Source: Sipunculus nudus (Eukaryota > Annelida > Sipuncula > Golfingiida > Sipunculidae). From it: a stretch of 64,000 bases of DNA. Below are positions 1 to 11,640 of this stretch, in pieces. Location of the stretch: positions 77,018,300-77,082,299 of the forward strand of contig CM049314.1 of the NCBI GenBank assembly GCA_026874595.1, read 5' to 3'. The number at the start of each line of letters is the position of its first letter. Position 1 is the stretch's first letter. The notes under the pieces are model-generated. The model ran no database searches and was not told the DNA's origin. It was given only the letters and a program-made list of their open reading frames with translations. The translations under genes and the position numbers were made by a program.

Positions 1-337
1 ACTACAAACATCCTTAAACCTGAAAGGGGTAAACTACCCATTCTCATTCGGAATAAAATATCACCAGAACATGAGTTTGACACCGTCTACATACCATAAC
101 CGCTAATTAATGGTAAATTATTAGATCACGTTTAAATATTTCCCTAAACTGCTGCACAGTTTTTTTTTAAATCTATATGAAAATTCTTCAGAAGCAAGAA
201 TTCAGACAAAACCGCTTACACAATGCCTCCCGCTTTATAAAGCTTTAAATTCTTAATACATGAAAGGCAGAAATATTGCATGGAACAGTCATGCATTATA
301 ATGGTGGATAATACATAACAACTGTGTCTCATGCGTC

Positions 338-340
<3 letters not shown>

Positions 341-374
<34 letters not shown>
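341..374. repeat. (GA)n microsatellite
   Basis: About 17 uninterrupted GA units, followed by a short GC-alternating stretch. It lies in the presumed 5' intron or upstream region of the receptor. No equivalent tract was seen in the matching upstream part of copy 4, so it probably expanded after duplication. Confidence 0.95.
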
Positions 375-379
<5 letters not shown>

Positions 380-521
380 CGCGCGCAACAGAGAGAGACC
401 CTCAAACAGATCCACATGTAGGATTCAACAGTGCTTTACTTATTATATTACAGTCATATTGCAGAAGACTTTACCAGGCGCAGTTTAATAGATGTCCTGG
501 CCTTTGTTTTTGACATAGTTA

Positions 522-764
522 TTAAGCTTTCGTTTTCTTTGTATTTTCAGAGACACGAGACTACGTCTGCCGGTTGACGAACCTGGGGGTTATCTGAGCC
601 AGAGTTTCCTATGATGTTCATATAAAGAGCTCTCCAGACAAGAAATCGTCGGGTTATGCCGCTGCCAATCTTTGGAGAGAAATATTTAAGATGCTGTAGA
701 GAGAGGTCTTCTGAGATCTAGCCGTATTTATATAACGTTCAATAACGTTCTTAAATAATCCACC
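522..764 (+). promoter_or_regulatory. Splice acceptor and 5' UTR exon of the receptor gene, with small uORFs
   Basis: A pyrimidine-rich run ending in TTTGTATTTTCAG at 550 looks like a strong 3' splice site, so the 5' UTR part of the coding exon probably starts at 551. The leader contains three short upstream reading frames: 611-625 (ATG ATG TTC ATA TAA), 656-721 (21 codons plus stop) and 691-699 (ATG CTG TAG). They could damp translation of the receptor, although the main ATG has a much better context. In the copy near 56070 the acceptor AG is changed, so the signal was lost there. The matching upstream exon and promoter are not identifiable here. Confidence 0.55.
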
Positions 765-2054
765 ATGGGAGATAACGCGACTATATTTCGACCAACGAGC
801 GGGCCGACGACACTCTCGTATTCCCTAACTCAGCGCCTTGAAGCAACGTTCACAAATGCATCCAACTGCAGCTTTAACTGCTCAAATTTCACACTCTACG
901 AGTCTTTCGACTGTTGGGGCCACAGCGACAGACCAGACATTCAAGTCATATTAATTTTATATTTGGTGTTTATCATTATCGGCGTGCTTGGTAATACACT
1001 GAGTGTATTGGTGTTTTCGTCTAAAGATATGCGGAACGTCTCGTCGCATACCTACCTCCTAATTCTGGCGTGCTCAGACATGGGGTATCTATTGAGTGTA
1101 TTTTTCGTCAAAGGCCTTCCGGGTTTCCGTTGCTCCTTTCATTTCAAATCAATTTTTGATCCTCACAATAGGAGTGCCTTCGGTTGTATCTTTTTCCAGT
1201 TCGCTATGGACTTGTTTTCTGATTTTTCATCCTGCTTGATTTTGGCGTTTACCATTGAACGTTTTCTCGCTGTTTATAAACCCGCCTACTATAGACAGGT
1301 CTGCACAACGTACCGCGCTAAAATGACGTCATTTATACTTTTCAACGTCATTACCGCCTTGATACTCCCCTATCACGTGCTTTTCATGGAAATCATGCCT
1401 TCAGAAAATATCTGTGTAATAAGCAATGATCATCAACAACTTTTCAGCACACTGTACTTCACCGAAGCCACCACTTTTAGAATACTACCCGTGATACTAA
1501 TCGCAGTTTTCAACGCAATGATAGTGTACCACTTCCGCAGAACGAGCATGCGTACTTCGCTCCGTCATTCTACCGCGGAAAGAGTGGCAAAAAGGAACGA
1601 AGCCAGGAAAAGACTGACAAAAATTCTTTTTCTCGTGTCTAGCACCTATATTATATCGTACTTACCGAGCCTCATACATTTTCTCCTTTGGAAGATGTAC
1701 CGACATGAGGTCATACTGCTTGATGATGTCAGAATGACCAAGTCCAGGGAGTACGTCAATTTACTTTATATAATGCAGTTTGCAATTAATTTTTTCCTGT
1801 ACACAGTCAGTGGACCACTATTCCGGCAGTCACTGATCAAGCTTCTGGGTTGTGAGCATTGCTGTAAATGCTGTTTTTCACGAGGTGTATGTTGCTGCAG
1901 GACTGTTTCGAGGCAACACAGCCTAGTACAGACTGATCAGTCTGTCAAAGATGAACTTAAAGGCACTAAATCCACAGGTTCTGTAGAAGGCTCGGCACTC
2001 AGAAGGAAAGAATGCAATGGATGTCAGTACCAAGAGATTGCTTCTGAAATGTAA
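765..2054 (+). CDS. Class A G-protein-coupled receptor, orphan, peptide-receptor-like; intact single coding exon
   Basis: The 429-residue protein is a complete seven-helix receptor of the plasma membrane, expected to couple an extracellular ligand to G proteins. The start sits in CCACCATGG, a near-ideal Kozak context. The N-terminus has sequons at N4, N31, N34, N38 and N41 and no signal peptide. TM1 is about 61-83 with N77; TM2 has LACSD with D105; C141 at TM3 can pair with C217 in loop 2; TM3 ends in ERF (165-167) in place of DRY; TM5 is about 238-257. TM6 (286-309) has SYLP where CWxP is usual, and TM7 has NFFLY (342-346) in place of NPxxY. The tail carries a cysteine cluster at 363-378, likely palmitoylated. 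The closest type I can suggest is the FMRFamide-receptor-like or B0563.6-like invertebrate group. The ligand is unknown. Two pseudogene copies lie downstream in the window. Confidence 0.93.
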   Translation: MGDNATIFRPTSGPTTLSYSLTQRLEATFTNASNCSFNCSNFTLYESFDCWGHSDRPDIQVILILYLVFIIIGVLGNTLSVLVFSSKDMRNVSSHTYLLILACSDMGYLLSVFFVKGLPGFRCSFHFKSIFDPHNRSAFGCIFFQFAMDLFSDFSSCLILAFTIERFLAVYKPAYYRQVCTTYRAKMTSFILFNVITALILPYHVLFMEIMPSENICVISNDHQQLFSTLYFTEATTFRILPVILIAVFNAMIVYHFRRTSMRTSLRHSTAERVAKRNEARKRLTKILFLVSSTYIISYLPSLIHFLLWKMYRHEVILLDDVRMTKSREYVNLLYIMQFAINFFLYTVSGPLFRQSLIKLLGCEHCCKCCFSRGVCCCRTVSRQHSLVQTDQSVKDELKGTKSTGSVEGSALRRKECNGCQYQEIASEM

Positions 2055-4733
2055 ATTCAATATTCTGTGACATCTTTAAAATCCGCATTTATGCGCTGTG
2101 AAAATGAAACTCGTTAAAAAAAGAAACACACTCATAAGAAACGTAAGCAAACGCAAAATCGCTAAACCTAATTAATATCAATAACTTACGTTGAGCAAAC
2201 AAGGGGTGTAATGGATGGCAATAACTTCCAAAATTAGTAAGTTTGTTCAGAGAGACGGTATTTTCATTAGTTCTTTACGAAAAATGAGTGGTAGGACCTT
2301 GATGTCATATGTGTTGTGACACAATTATTTAAGTAAAGATCACAGAGACTTTTTGACGGGGACGTATGTGTTTAGGATTCTGGTGCAGCGGCCAAGGTGA
2401 TGCGTTCAGCGTACCGACAGGTTAACAGGATCCCCGAGCTTCTTATCGCTCCTGGGAGATTCATTGGCGTTGAATTAAAGACCTATCTATTCATTCATAA
2501 CAACAATTTTTACCCGGGAGATGTGGATTATTTTACCTGCAAGCTACAGCAATGAGCAGTAGATGTTGATATAATGACTTTTAAAAGTATGCATTGCTTT
2601 CCGGGTTTAGTTTAAAATGAGAATTACTTAGGCCAAATTTATGCCTGGAGCCAACAAGGACACGAGACACTAATATTTCAAAATGTTAAAGAGGGCAAAT
2701 TAATCAGTGCTCTACAATGGCAACGTATTACAGAGGCACCGATCTAACATTCCTGTGTTCATTTCAACGTGTCAATTTAAAAATGTGATTTTTTTTCATT
2801 GTCCAAGGTGTTATTAAATTAAAAACAATTTTAATTCAAGACCAAGTTTTCTTCCTCAAAATCTTGCTTCTGAGCAATTTTAAGAACTATATATTAAAAG
2901 TTTGACATTTATTGAATAACTGCTGGTATTATATTTTCAAGGATGGAATTTTGTGAAAGGATCATGTTTATAACATGACTAAAATTCCTTCATCACTCTT
3001 GTAATTTAAATTATTAATCATATATTTGAAGTATTTTGGCCTTAATTATTTCTGTGCCTCTTGATGTTGAAACATGTATTCGTCGTGAAGCACTTTGTAC
3101 AGAATTTGTACAGTAAAATTGTTATAATATCACATAATTACCCGTTTTGAAGAATTGTGAAATGCATGGATGCCAGCTGTCTGTAAGGCTGAGTTTACAT
3201 GACTCAGCAAGAGTGATTTATTTTTCACATATAATTTAGTAACTTTATATATGCAAAAATTGCCGAGATTGTATATTTCATATACTTCAATATCTTCATA
3301 ATTAAAGATTTAAGAAAATTTTTAATTGTACATAAATTGTCAATCAATTATCTTTAATTATTTCAGACGTACATATATCTATGGAAATAAGAAGGTTCAA
3401 GGTCGTCCGCCAAGTATCCACCTTAACAAAACTCTTTATTGAACGCAGCGTTCGATCAAATATACATTCGTTGATGCCTGGACAATAACCAAGGGTAACA
3501 TATACCACAACACATATGGTATATATTCCACAAATGACATTTGTGTAAAGCAGGTGTATTTAGTGCCCATATCTGTGCTTATACATTTAGATCAATATTA
3601 AATCACCTTGATAATCTTTTTCCATATTAGGTTTATTTGTATTTGTCCTCTCTCTCTCTGTTTCGAGCTGGTACACTATATGGTTCAGTAAATGAATCAA
3701 TATCAGACTTAGCACATTCCAAAAGTGTTAGGGGTATCGTCCGGACTTTAAGTCAACAACATTGTTTTAAGATGAGATGTATAATTCTTTAGCAAGAATG
3801 AAAGAATATATATTGGTCTGTTTTAACAACAGTTCATAGATGCATGCACTGAAGCTACAAAATATCTTGTAAATCCTGTAAATACTACCAGTCCAAAAGC
3901 TTAAAGTGAGTCTGTTATCATGGCATGGTTTACGTACTTAGGGTGTCAAGGCCCTTTGAGTCACATACAAACAATAATCCCTTTTCACAAAATCTTTTGG
4001 GGGCGACGGTTATATTTGATATAACAAAAGTGTAATGACGAATGTCAGACGAAACTTACTGTTTTTCTCGAATATAGTAAGAAATGCACGAACAACAAGA
4101 GCGAATTAAAGAAATTAAAACACAAAAGTGCAAAAATATAAATTACACTGTCTTTATCACTTATACAATGTATATTTTGATTCCTTGGAAACTGTACTGT
4201 TATAAAAGCCAGAATTATCATCAAACTTTACAATATGCCCTTGGTATAATGAATTAATATTAGTCGTATCATTAGCGGGTGGGGCACGTGTTTGAACAGT
4301 TCTGGAATTAAATATTAGAGTCCCTGCATATTGTAACTACAAGCAAAAAAAAAAAAATAAAAAAATAAAAGGGTTTCAGGGTGCTGACTGAAAAATTGCA
4401 AGAAACCTAAACCGATGTTCTCAATTGTTGACTTTGGGTGTCTGATTATTTCTGTTCAAATTATGTCAGTCTCATAAGATCTAATAGAAATAACAACCGA
4501 AAAATTCATATTTATTCTGATATGGTAATAGTTATTATAAAGTTCTGACAAAAAGTAACATTATTTTAATTACGGGTATACATCATTCAGGTTTATTGTA
4601 TCTTTCACAGATTTTTAAAGGATAATCTTTTGACATTTGCAGAAAAAGAAAAATATATATATATATATGATATGCGATATATTTTATATAAGACAATATA
4701 AGCAATTAAGGGAATTTTATGTATCAACTAGTG
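2055..4733 (+). other. Receptor 3' flank: noncoding, duplicated
   Basis: No convincing gene. The stretch matches the region after both pseudogenes (24000-24970 and 57464-60540), so it was duplicated with the receptor. It is AT-rich and has no clear AATAAA close to the stop codon, so the transcript end is not defined. A truncated form of a segment that stays open in the other copies (24753 and 59462) lies near 3990-4030. Confidence 0.6.
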
Positions 4734-5188
4734 CAGTGATGTAGTCGAGTCCAAACAATCCGAGTCCGAATCCAATTTCGAGTTCTAAGATCCTTGTTCA
4801 AGTTAACCTTCTTCGAGTCCGAGTCATTTTGTCCAAGTTCGAGTCAAATGCAAATATCCTAAAAATAGAAATATCAGATTATCAGATATATTTTTAGTTC
4901 CTTCACACATGCTTGTATTATAATGATTAATAGCATGTAAAGCTCCCGATGCTGAAAAAGGTTTGATATAGTTGCTACAGTTATGTAGCATATATTAATA
5001 GCAGTAATTTTGTAACATATATTAGTATTTCTCACATGTCCTTTTCTTTATAATATGAGTTATCTTATTTGACTCGAGATGGACTCCTGTCCTTACCCCC
5101 CCGAGTCCGAGTAAAATTCCGAGTCCAGGACCCTCGAGTCCAAGTCCGAGTCCCTGAAAAGAGATCGGAATCGAGTCCTGCATCACTG
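4734..5188. mobile_element. GAGTCC-rich foldback/hAT-like nonautonomous element
   Basis: The segment begins CAGTGATGTAGTCGAGTCC and ends with the near-complement ...GAGTCCTGCATCACTG. Its interior is rich in degenerate GAGTCC units. The CAG start and inverted ends resemble hAT-type elements, but I see no matching 8-base target duplication, so the class is inference. Related tracts occur at 24977-25372, 30460-32175 (identical 19-base right end) and 44110-44260. Confidence 0.6.
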
Positions 5189-7088
5189 AACACATTTGAA
5201 TGGAAAAGGTTAATGTTCTGTTTAGGGTTATATTTTTGTATAACGGGTTAAGTTCACAGAATCAGAAAAAAGTGGTCCTTAAAGTTAAAAGGAATAATGC
5301 ATATTGTACAATCTGAAACCTGTGTCCCCATTAATCTTATGGCAGCAACTATCTGGCCAACATAAAATCATTCGGCAACTTAAAATATTCTTTTATAATT
5401 GCTGACGCGTGACTCGATCTATCGTCTGTTCCGAGACACCAGAGTGGCGCCCATGGGCGAATGTACATTTTATCCTTACCGATCGGCCAGTCAACGGCAA
5501 TTTGCACATTTCCTGCATTGTCACTTTTATGAAGTCTTTACCTCTCGGTTTGTCGATAATTGTGCCTTTGTCACTCTCCATAACCTGATAACAAGGAACA
5601 AATTTCATCAAAAGTAATTCGTACACATTTTGGTAATATTTGGTCAAAATTGTTAAAAACGATCCTGAATGATGATACACGTGTTGGTGCAGGAATGCGT
5701 TCTGTGAGTGTTTTCTAATAAAATAAGCTACTCATAAACTTTGTTTAAATTCATCTTTTTTAGACGAGCTGGTATGTGAATGCAGCTTCCAACAGAATTG
5801 TAGTCTACAAGTTTGCGGTTTATTGTTATGTGACGAATTATAAGGGTTATTATGTTTCATTCAAGAAGGGATTTCTAAAATTACTTCGATGTAGCAAGGG
5901 ATGCACTTTTCTTGAATCCCTTTAATTGACAGGGTTTGCTTTGATATGATATATTTAGAATCTTGAAAATTTGAATTTTTTATATCAAGGGTCGCTTTTC
6001 TGTTTTTAGAGAGATCTATGTAAACATTTGATGTCTATTTACTAAAGATAATCCCTTGGTATCAGAAAACGCAAATACCTTGTTCTTTTTTGTTTGTATT
6101 TACGTTGGACTCCGCCAAAATAATCCAAACATTCAACAAGGACATCTTGTGGCTCGTCTGACGAAGTAGTATTTTGCAAAGGGCATTTTGCAAACTGTGA
6201 TCTTTAAAATTTCGCATATATGCAGCCTGCCACCTCAGGTAACATGTTTTTTTTCTGTTTGTTAATATGACTGTGTCGGTTAACAAGCCTTATTAAACTT
6301 TTCATAACAAGAACTACCTAGAGATCATTTATATGTAGACAGAATAGCCTATAAATTACCTACTTTATTTAGAAAAATGGGTAATCTGCTAGCTCAAAGA
6401 GGCTATTTGAGTAATTTATCAGGGTTGTCAATAGCTGTGGATCTAGGTGGTCGAGACAATACATGCGGAAGCCTTAATGTCGATGAACACCGTACAACAA
6501 TTAAAATGTCACTAGAACGCCCAAGGCTTTAATGTTTTATAAAAAAAAACCTGCTGGACGTTACGCAATCGGACTTGCTTTATGTAAAGATGGAAACAGA
6601 CGACGATTAGCGACTCCATTTCGATAACTGATGAATGAACGTGCCCTGCTTGTCAATTAAAAACCTTTGTAAGTGACAAAACCAGTTGTAGTCTCACAAG
6701 CTTTGCGAGTTGTTCCCAATTACATTGGGTCAGACCATGTTTTAAGAAACTGTTAAATGATATCTTGGATTTGCGGAAACAGAAGTAACATTTCTAAGCA
6801 AGAAATAAATATGTTTAAATGCGTAAACCATCAATGATAGCATTCTACAAAAGCAATTACGACATTGTGAAAGTTGTGTCCCTTGTTATATTTGTTGTAA
6901 TTTGTTTGTAATGTTTAAACAAACATTGTATTTCACAAAATTATTCATTTTTTTCCGGCCGGCTGCGCGAATGTTGTCTTTTGAACAAAGACGATTATGA
7001 ACATTCGAGATCGTAAAAAATAGGCCTAATACACAAATAAAAATACAATTAAACCATACAAACGCGACCACCTGAGGGACCAGGCAGA
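5189..7088. repeat. Rest of block C and block D, copy 1: noncoding
   Basis: Matches 25373-27430 of unit 2, with the roughly 440-base deletion at 5620. Block D proper starts there and runs to about 6900. Short open frames on both strands are not conserved between the two copies. No gene supported. Confidence 0.6.
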
Positions 7089-7870
7089 GTGGTCGTGTTA
7101 GCGGGGTTCGTCGTGTTAAAGGATGCTTGTATATCAGTCCGCCGTTATTAACGCAGGAGATAATATGTGTATTTCAAGTTAATGTTAAGTTGTTGTCCCT
7201 GTTTAATTTAGAATTTAAAATACAAAGAACCCTAATAACAAACATAAATATGATTCAAAAGTGTTATTCCCATTGAAATAAAACACTCAAATGTAACAAA
7301 TAGTTGGAGTGGAAGTCATTCCTTCAGCACTGGACTTAACACGAAGATGATCTGTTGTCGAACACGTAGTGAGAACAGAATGAACACATCAAATTCTAAG
7401 TGATATTTAAATGGTTTCTGCTCGATCATTGAAATGTGATTTGTCACATTTTTACTTTACCTTAATGTACTCACCTGAATGCATGCGTGTGGTGTCAGTT
7501 ATGTTTGCCAAACTCCTTTTTAAACAGTAAATTAAAATTCTAACCTAACAACCGTACTAAATACACCCAATGTAACGGACCAAGGAGTCCAATATCTATT
7601 GAAGCGCATATTTTGGTTTACAGGTTGGGCGACATTTTAATTAAACCTAACTATTGCTGGGAAGAAGAAAGCGGGATTTCCCACGTGCCCGGCTTATTAA
7701 TCACGGGCTATTATCTAAATCAAAGCTGGGCGATGAGCGTGTCGTCTGCTCAACGGGCCGCGGTCGCCACGGGCGAGTGGTAGTCATCCGGGGGCTCATC
7801 TGAAGGCCGGAACCAAGAAAGGTGGTCGTTGGTCGTGATAGCGGGATCGTCGTATTAAATGGATGGTCGT
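7089..7870. repeat. GC-rich insertion-like segment bounded by direct repeats
   Basis: The ends share GGTCGTG(T/A)TAGCGGG followed by TCGTCGT(G/A)TTAAA (7091-7125 and about 7829-7862), in the same orientation. The right half (7720-7860) is CpG-rich against the AT-rich surroundings. The segment lies where block E and most of F are missing in unit 1, so it may mark a deletion plus insertion. No coding sequence recognised. Confidence 0.4.
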
Positions 7871-7879
7871 CATGCGGGA

Positions 7880-9480
7880 GTTCACAGTATACTATTTATA
7901 TAGACCATAATTTTCATTAGTCAGACAATGAATATTCATGTATCACAAAACTCGAAAGCATGTTATTTTTGCGATCTTCAGAGATCCGGCCTGTACACAT
8001 TTTTTTATATATATTTAAGATTTAAAGGATTCACCCATGTCAGAAATATAAATAAAATATACACTGGGTTGTTCACTTTCCTGGAATCAGAAGCCAAGAA
8101 GGATATATAGCATTGTCTGCACAAATTCATATATTTCCCGTGTTAAAGTAAAAAATAAATATGTTGATAAGCTTGTCAGTTCAATATTGTGCATTCCCTT
8201 GTCGGGCAAGCATTAGTTGATACATTTCAATTATTTTATTTCCAATGATTTATGTAATTTTTTTTATCTTAGGTTTATGGCTAAATACAAATGTATTTAT
8301 TAGTCTTTAAAATTGATCAGTTAAAACCTCCTTAATATGTGAATGCTAGGTTATATGTCATATAATAAGTTTTATATTGTATTCTACGATATTTCCTAGT
8401 TCTTTCATTCTGGTATATGTTCAATGTAAATAAGTCACTTTTATCATACTGTCCTTCTTGATAATATTTACAATGTTTTACATTGTAACCATTGTATTTC
8501 CAATAAAGAGCCCAGTGGCAGATCAGACAAATCAGTCTGGTCGGTATATAAATTTCTTTAATTAAATAAAAAGAATAGTAAACACTGATAAATAACAAAG
8601 GATTCGCCGTATACCCTACATTATATAGTTGATAGCGCAGAAATGGATGAGCAAACTCTTATATTACTTTGTCTATGCTCATTTGCTTAATTTTACTAAA
8701 ATGCATATTTCAGCATTTCTTGAAATAAGTTTAGTAGATTCATATCTTTATACGTCCCTGAAAGGAAATGATGTTAATTTACAATTACCATTTGAATCAT
8801 TAATCAAATGAAAGTGAAAATATGGATAACCGATTGATTTGGAGGCCCTTTAGGCTTTATCATTTAGGGAAGGTATTGCTGTTAACGCGGCAAGGAGTTT
8901 ATGTTTTAGCGTTGGTTTATTTGTCTATTTGTGTGTCTGTCTGTTAGCAACATTACACGAAAAAGTAATTAACAGATTTAAATGGAATTTTCAGGATATA
9001 CCGGTCACGATACAAGAAACAATTGTTTTAATTTATGGTGATCCGGATTACCATTTGGGTCCAGGAATTTTAAATATTGATCGCATAAGCAGAAACGGCG
9101 TACGCTGGTTTACATGCTGTGTTGTCTCTTTACACGTAAAAGGTGATTTTTCATTTCAAGGAAACTAGTTTCTGCGGACTTTTTGTCACGTGGCACGCTT
9201 ATTTACGAAGTGCGCAACTGAAATATTACTTCGGCCAGAAAGGTCTTAACCAGAAGTCACGATGTTGATCAGCAGGGTGTCACTTTGTCCCGAAAAAAGC
9301 AAAAAAAGTGCAGAACCAAGGACACCAGAAGTAATACTTCCTGCACAAATGTATACATCATTCTTGAAACTTGTTCACAAGGAGTGCTTACGTTAACACA
9401 GGAGAAATGTGTTTTTTTTACAAAAAATATATCTTATTTTTGTAATATTTTAAAAAATATTTGATATCAATTAAAAGCTT
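7880..9480. repeat. Blocks F (partial) and A, copy 1: duplicated noncoding
   Basis: The F part matches 39080-40150 and 45630-46550; block A (from about 8600) matches 46550-47560. Block A contains a segment (about 8960-9060, matching 46880-46980) of a style I associate with old dispersed animal repeats. Its copy near 47040 includes GGTCTGCGCTCTCTGA. A 79-codon plus-strand frame at 8929 is broken in the second copy, so I do not call it a gene. Confidence 0.55.
9269..9361 (-). other. Short hydrophobic leader-like ORF (candidate first exon)
   Basis: A 30-codon minus-strand frame starts with two methionines and is strongly hydrophobic, resembling a signal peptide. The copy in unit 4 (47335-47457, 40 codons) keeps MM..FVQ and the LVSL core, then shifts frame. 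I do not recognise the product. It may be a decayed first exon of a secreted protein or chance hydrophobicity in an AT-rich repeat. Confidence 0.2.
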
Positions 9481-9846
9481 TATTTAACTATGATAATGTT
9501 TTAAATGACCTTTTTTCTATGGGTTTAATACTGACGCTGCAGGTATGTAAGATAATGGAGGAACAGGGGGGGGCTAATACGTGATGCGGTTAACACGGAT
9601 CTAGATTCATCACCTCAACTGAAGATCAGGCATATAGAGATGCGGATAATGGGACTTTGCCCGCGGTCCTTCCATCCCCTCCATAATTAACCCCACTACA
9701 ATTCAGTTCTGAATAGACGACGGCTCTGCACTTAAGTTTATACTGCATGGTTTTCCCCTCTGGAAGCAAGCGGAGCAGAACTTCTTAGAAATAACCATTT
9801 GAGCGCAGATGGTCAAGTAGGGGAATTTAATCAGATTCAATAGACA

Positions 9847-10085
9847 AAAGTATCTTCAAGTATAATACTGGACGGACAGAAACTAGAAGAAGTGGATTTG
9901 TTTAAATATGTCGATATATCTGCCCTGACTGAGGAAAGTTACAGTACTGAGGAGATTGTATGCGTACTGAAAGAGCAACACTATCAGCCCCTCTGGTCAG
10001 ACCGTCAGGTCAAGGATAAATGCTACCGGAAGATTCAGCGCATCCAACAGGCAAAACTAAGGACTAAAAATTTGGTAGACGTAAA
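9847..10085 (+). pseudogene. Decayed reverse-transcriptase-like or Myb-like coding fragment
   Basis: The plus frame reads DGQKLEEVDLFKYVDISALT, then STEEIVCVLKEQH, then VKDKCYRKIQRIQQAK. The first part resembles the conserved segment near the end of non-LTR reverse transcriptases (GxKLEEVDxFKYLGS.LT). The second part could also be read as a MADF or Myb-like helix region. Copies at 18450-18660, 40165-40245 and 48140-48335 have stops or shifts, so the shared ancestor was coding or already decaying before the duplications. It is cut at its end by the hAT-like element starting at 10086. Confidence 0.4.
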
Positions 10086-10975
10086 TAGAGGTTCCCACCG
10101 GACTTTGCGGTCCGGTCCATCACATGAGTGGTCTGGTCCTGGTCCGGTGCAGCTGTACGCAGTCTTGTCTAGTAGGTAGAGCGGTCTAAGCGCTCCGGTC
10201 AATTATTAAAATATCATAAGGAATTTATTAAAATTGTGATTTTTTACACTGCTTCCATTCTATATATTTTCCCCCATGAAATATATTTGTTCAAATATAA
10301 TAATAAAAAAGCGATTATCACATACACAGGAAACCATGCAATAAACATAATATTATAAGAATAACGGCAGTACTGAGGAGACTGTATGCGTAGCGAGAGA
10401 GCAAGATCCATTTTTAAAAGGACGTGGGGCGGGCTTATAAAAAAGAAGTTGCTGGACGGGGAAACTGCAGGTTGAAATTTTAAATTATAGTGATTAGAAA
10501 TTAAATTTGATTTGGTTTATGTGCGATCTGAAAATAGAAATCATTAATCTTATGTAAACGATTTAATATATAGACTCTATATAGGTCTATGTATTGAATG
10601 TATTTAATGGATAGAAAGTGTTCTTATTATACTTTGATACACAGTGATACAACACAATGTTAGCTTAGCAGGAATATTTATTTAAATGCTGAACATGTCA
10701 CCTCAATCATAAGTTGGTTACAAAAAGAAACCGTTACTGTAACTGAGTGAGAGAGAAAAAAAAATGATACACTAACACCATACCAACGCCATTGCGTTGC
10801 TTTAGATACATATTACGTAGCCAAAGAGTCTTTCTTTGAGAGATAAATTGCACCTTGCACCTCACAAATATTGTAGGTTGAAACTTTATCCAAAATGTCA
10901 TCGGTTCAGCTTAAAGTATTTAAACATTAGGTTAAACGGTTCGGACCGGTCTGAGCGGTCTGGTCAGCACCTTTA
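10086..10975. mobile_element. Nonautonomous hAT-like transposon with 8-bp target duplication
   Basis: The element starts TAGAGGTTCCCACC and ends GGTCAGCACCTTTA, imperfect inverted termini of hAT style. It is flanked by GACGTAAA at 10078-10085 and 10976-10983, an exact 8-base duplication. The other B copies show the empty site (near 40260). Subterminal zones are rich in CGGTCTGGTC-like motifs. It has no transposase frame. It carries a roughly 45-base piece (10362-10406) resembling block B itself. Confidence 0.85.
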
Positions 10976-11329
10976 GACGTAAATGCACACAAGTTCTGGT
11001 TGACAGCAAACTCTGATAGAAATCTTAATCATAGGCCCGCTTTGTCCGGGTATATGCCTTTGAATGGAACTTATCAAAACTTTTGTCTAATTCAAGTTAG
11101 ACACCAAGGGACACCAAACCCAATGGATCAAAATAAAAATGTTAAGGGTCTTCCTCGGCCTGAACCTTCACAAGGGTTCATGGAACACGGTTCAGTGGTA
11201 TGCGTAACCCTAAAACAGACATTAAAGCAAACAAACTTACAAATCAATAAAAAAAATGACTAGACAAGGTCCAAAGGTTCACTTATTTGGCGGTCACAGA
11301 ATAAAGCTTTCCATTATATCTGAGATTTT

Positions 11330-11640
11330 TTATAAAACTGGCCATAATATTCTTATTCTTTGATGGCTGTAAGACTTACCTGTCGGAAAGCTGTCACCTG
11401 TTTTCCCAGCCAGAGCAAGATTCTATAAGCTTACCCTGCCAGGTGATTTCGAGGTGTTCTCGCATTTACCTACGTGCTCAGATTACATTTGGTAGTTCCT
11501 TGGTCAGTGTCACTCTTTTTGCAGATATTGCACTGATCAGCATTTGGATAACAGGTGCGACCAAATGTGTAAAATGAGATTTGCATGCGACCTTATGATA
11601 ATAAACAAAAAGTGGAACATGTTAGGACAGGATGTGAATT
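11330..11640 (-). pseudogene. Remnant of a cysteine-rich exon, copy 1
   Basis: On the minus strand a frame reads CYPNADQCNICKKSDTD, then QGTTKCNLST, then a stop. It matches the longer open copies in 18876-19139 and 40649-40891. The family is not recognised; the spacing of cysteines suggests a small disulfide-rich extracellular domain. The stop and shifts indicate decay. Confidence 0.3.

Larger units (their letters stand above)
1..5700 (+). repeat. Segmental duplication block C, copy 1 (carries the intact receptor)
   Basis: This block holds the receptor gene plus about 3.5 kb of downstream noncoding DNA. It matches 22735-26270 and 51770-61450 in the same order and strand. Anchors seen in all or most copies are the receptor reading frame, a CGATCAAATATACATTC segment near 3450 (near 59065 in copy 4), a degenerate GAGTCC tract and the segment at 5460-5620. 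The first 160 bases also match 16685-16860. At about 5620 this copy joins directly to sequence that in copy 2 lies near 26265, so roughly 440 bases, including a coding-like exon, are missing here. Boundaries are approximate because the alignment was made by eye. Confidence 0.75.

Noticed and set aside
5393-5680. 95-codon minus-strand ORF and overlapping 72-codon plus ORF
   Set aside because: Conservation with 25640-25830 and 60850-61030 is at DNA level with frame-breaking indels on both strands.
8929-9168. 79-codon ORF on the plus strand
   Set aside because: The matching block A copy (46850-47000) breaks the frame; the segment looks like an old dispersed repeat.
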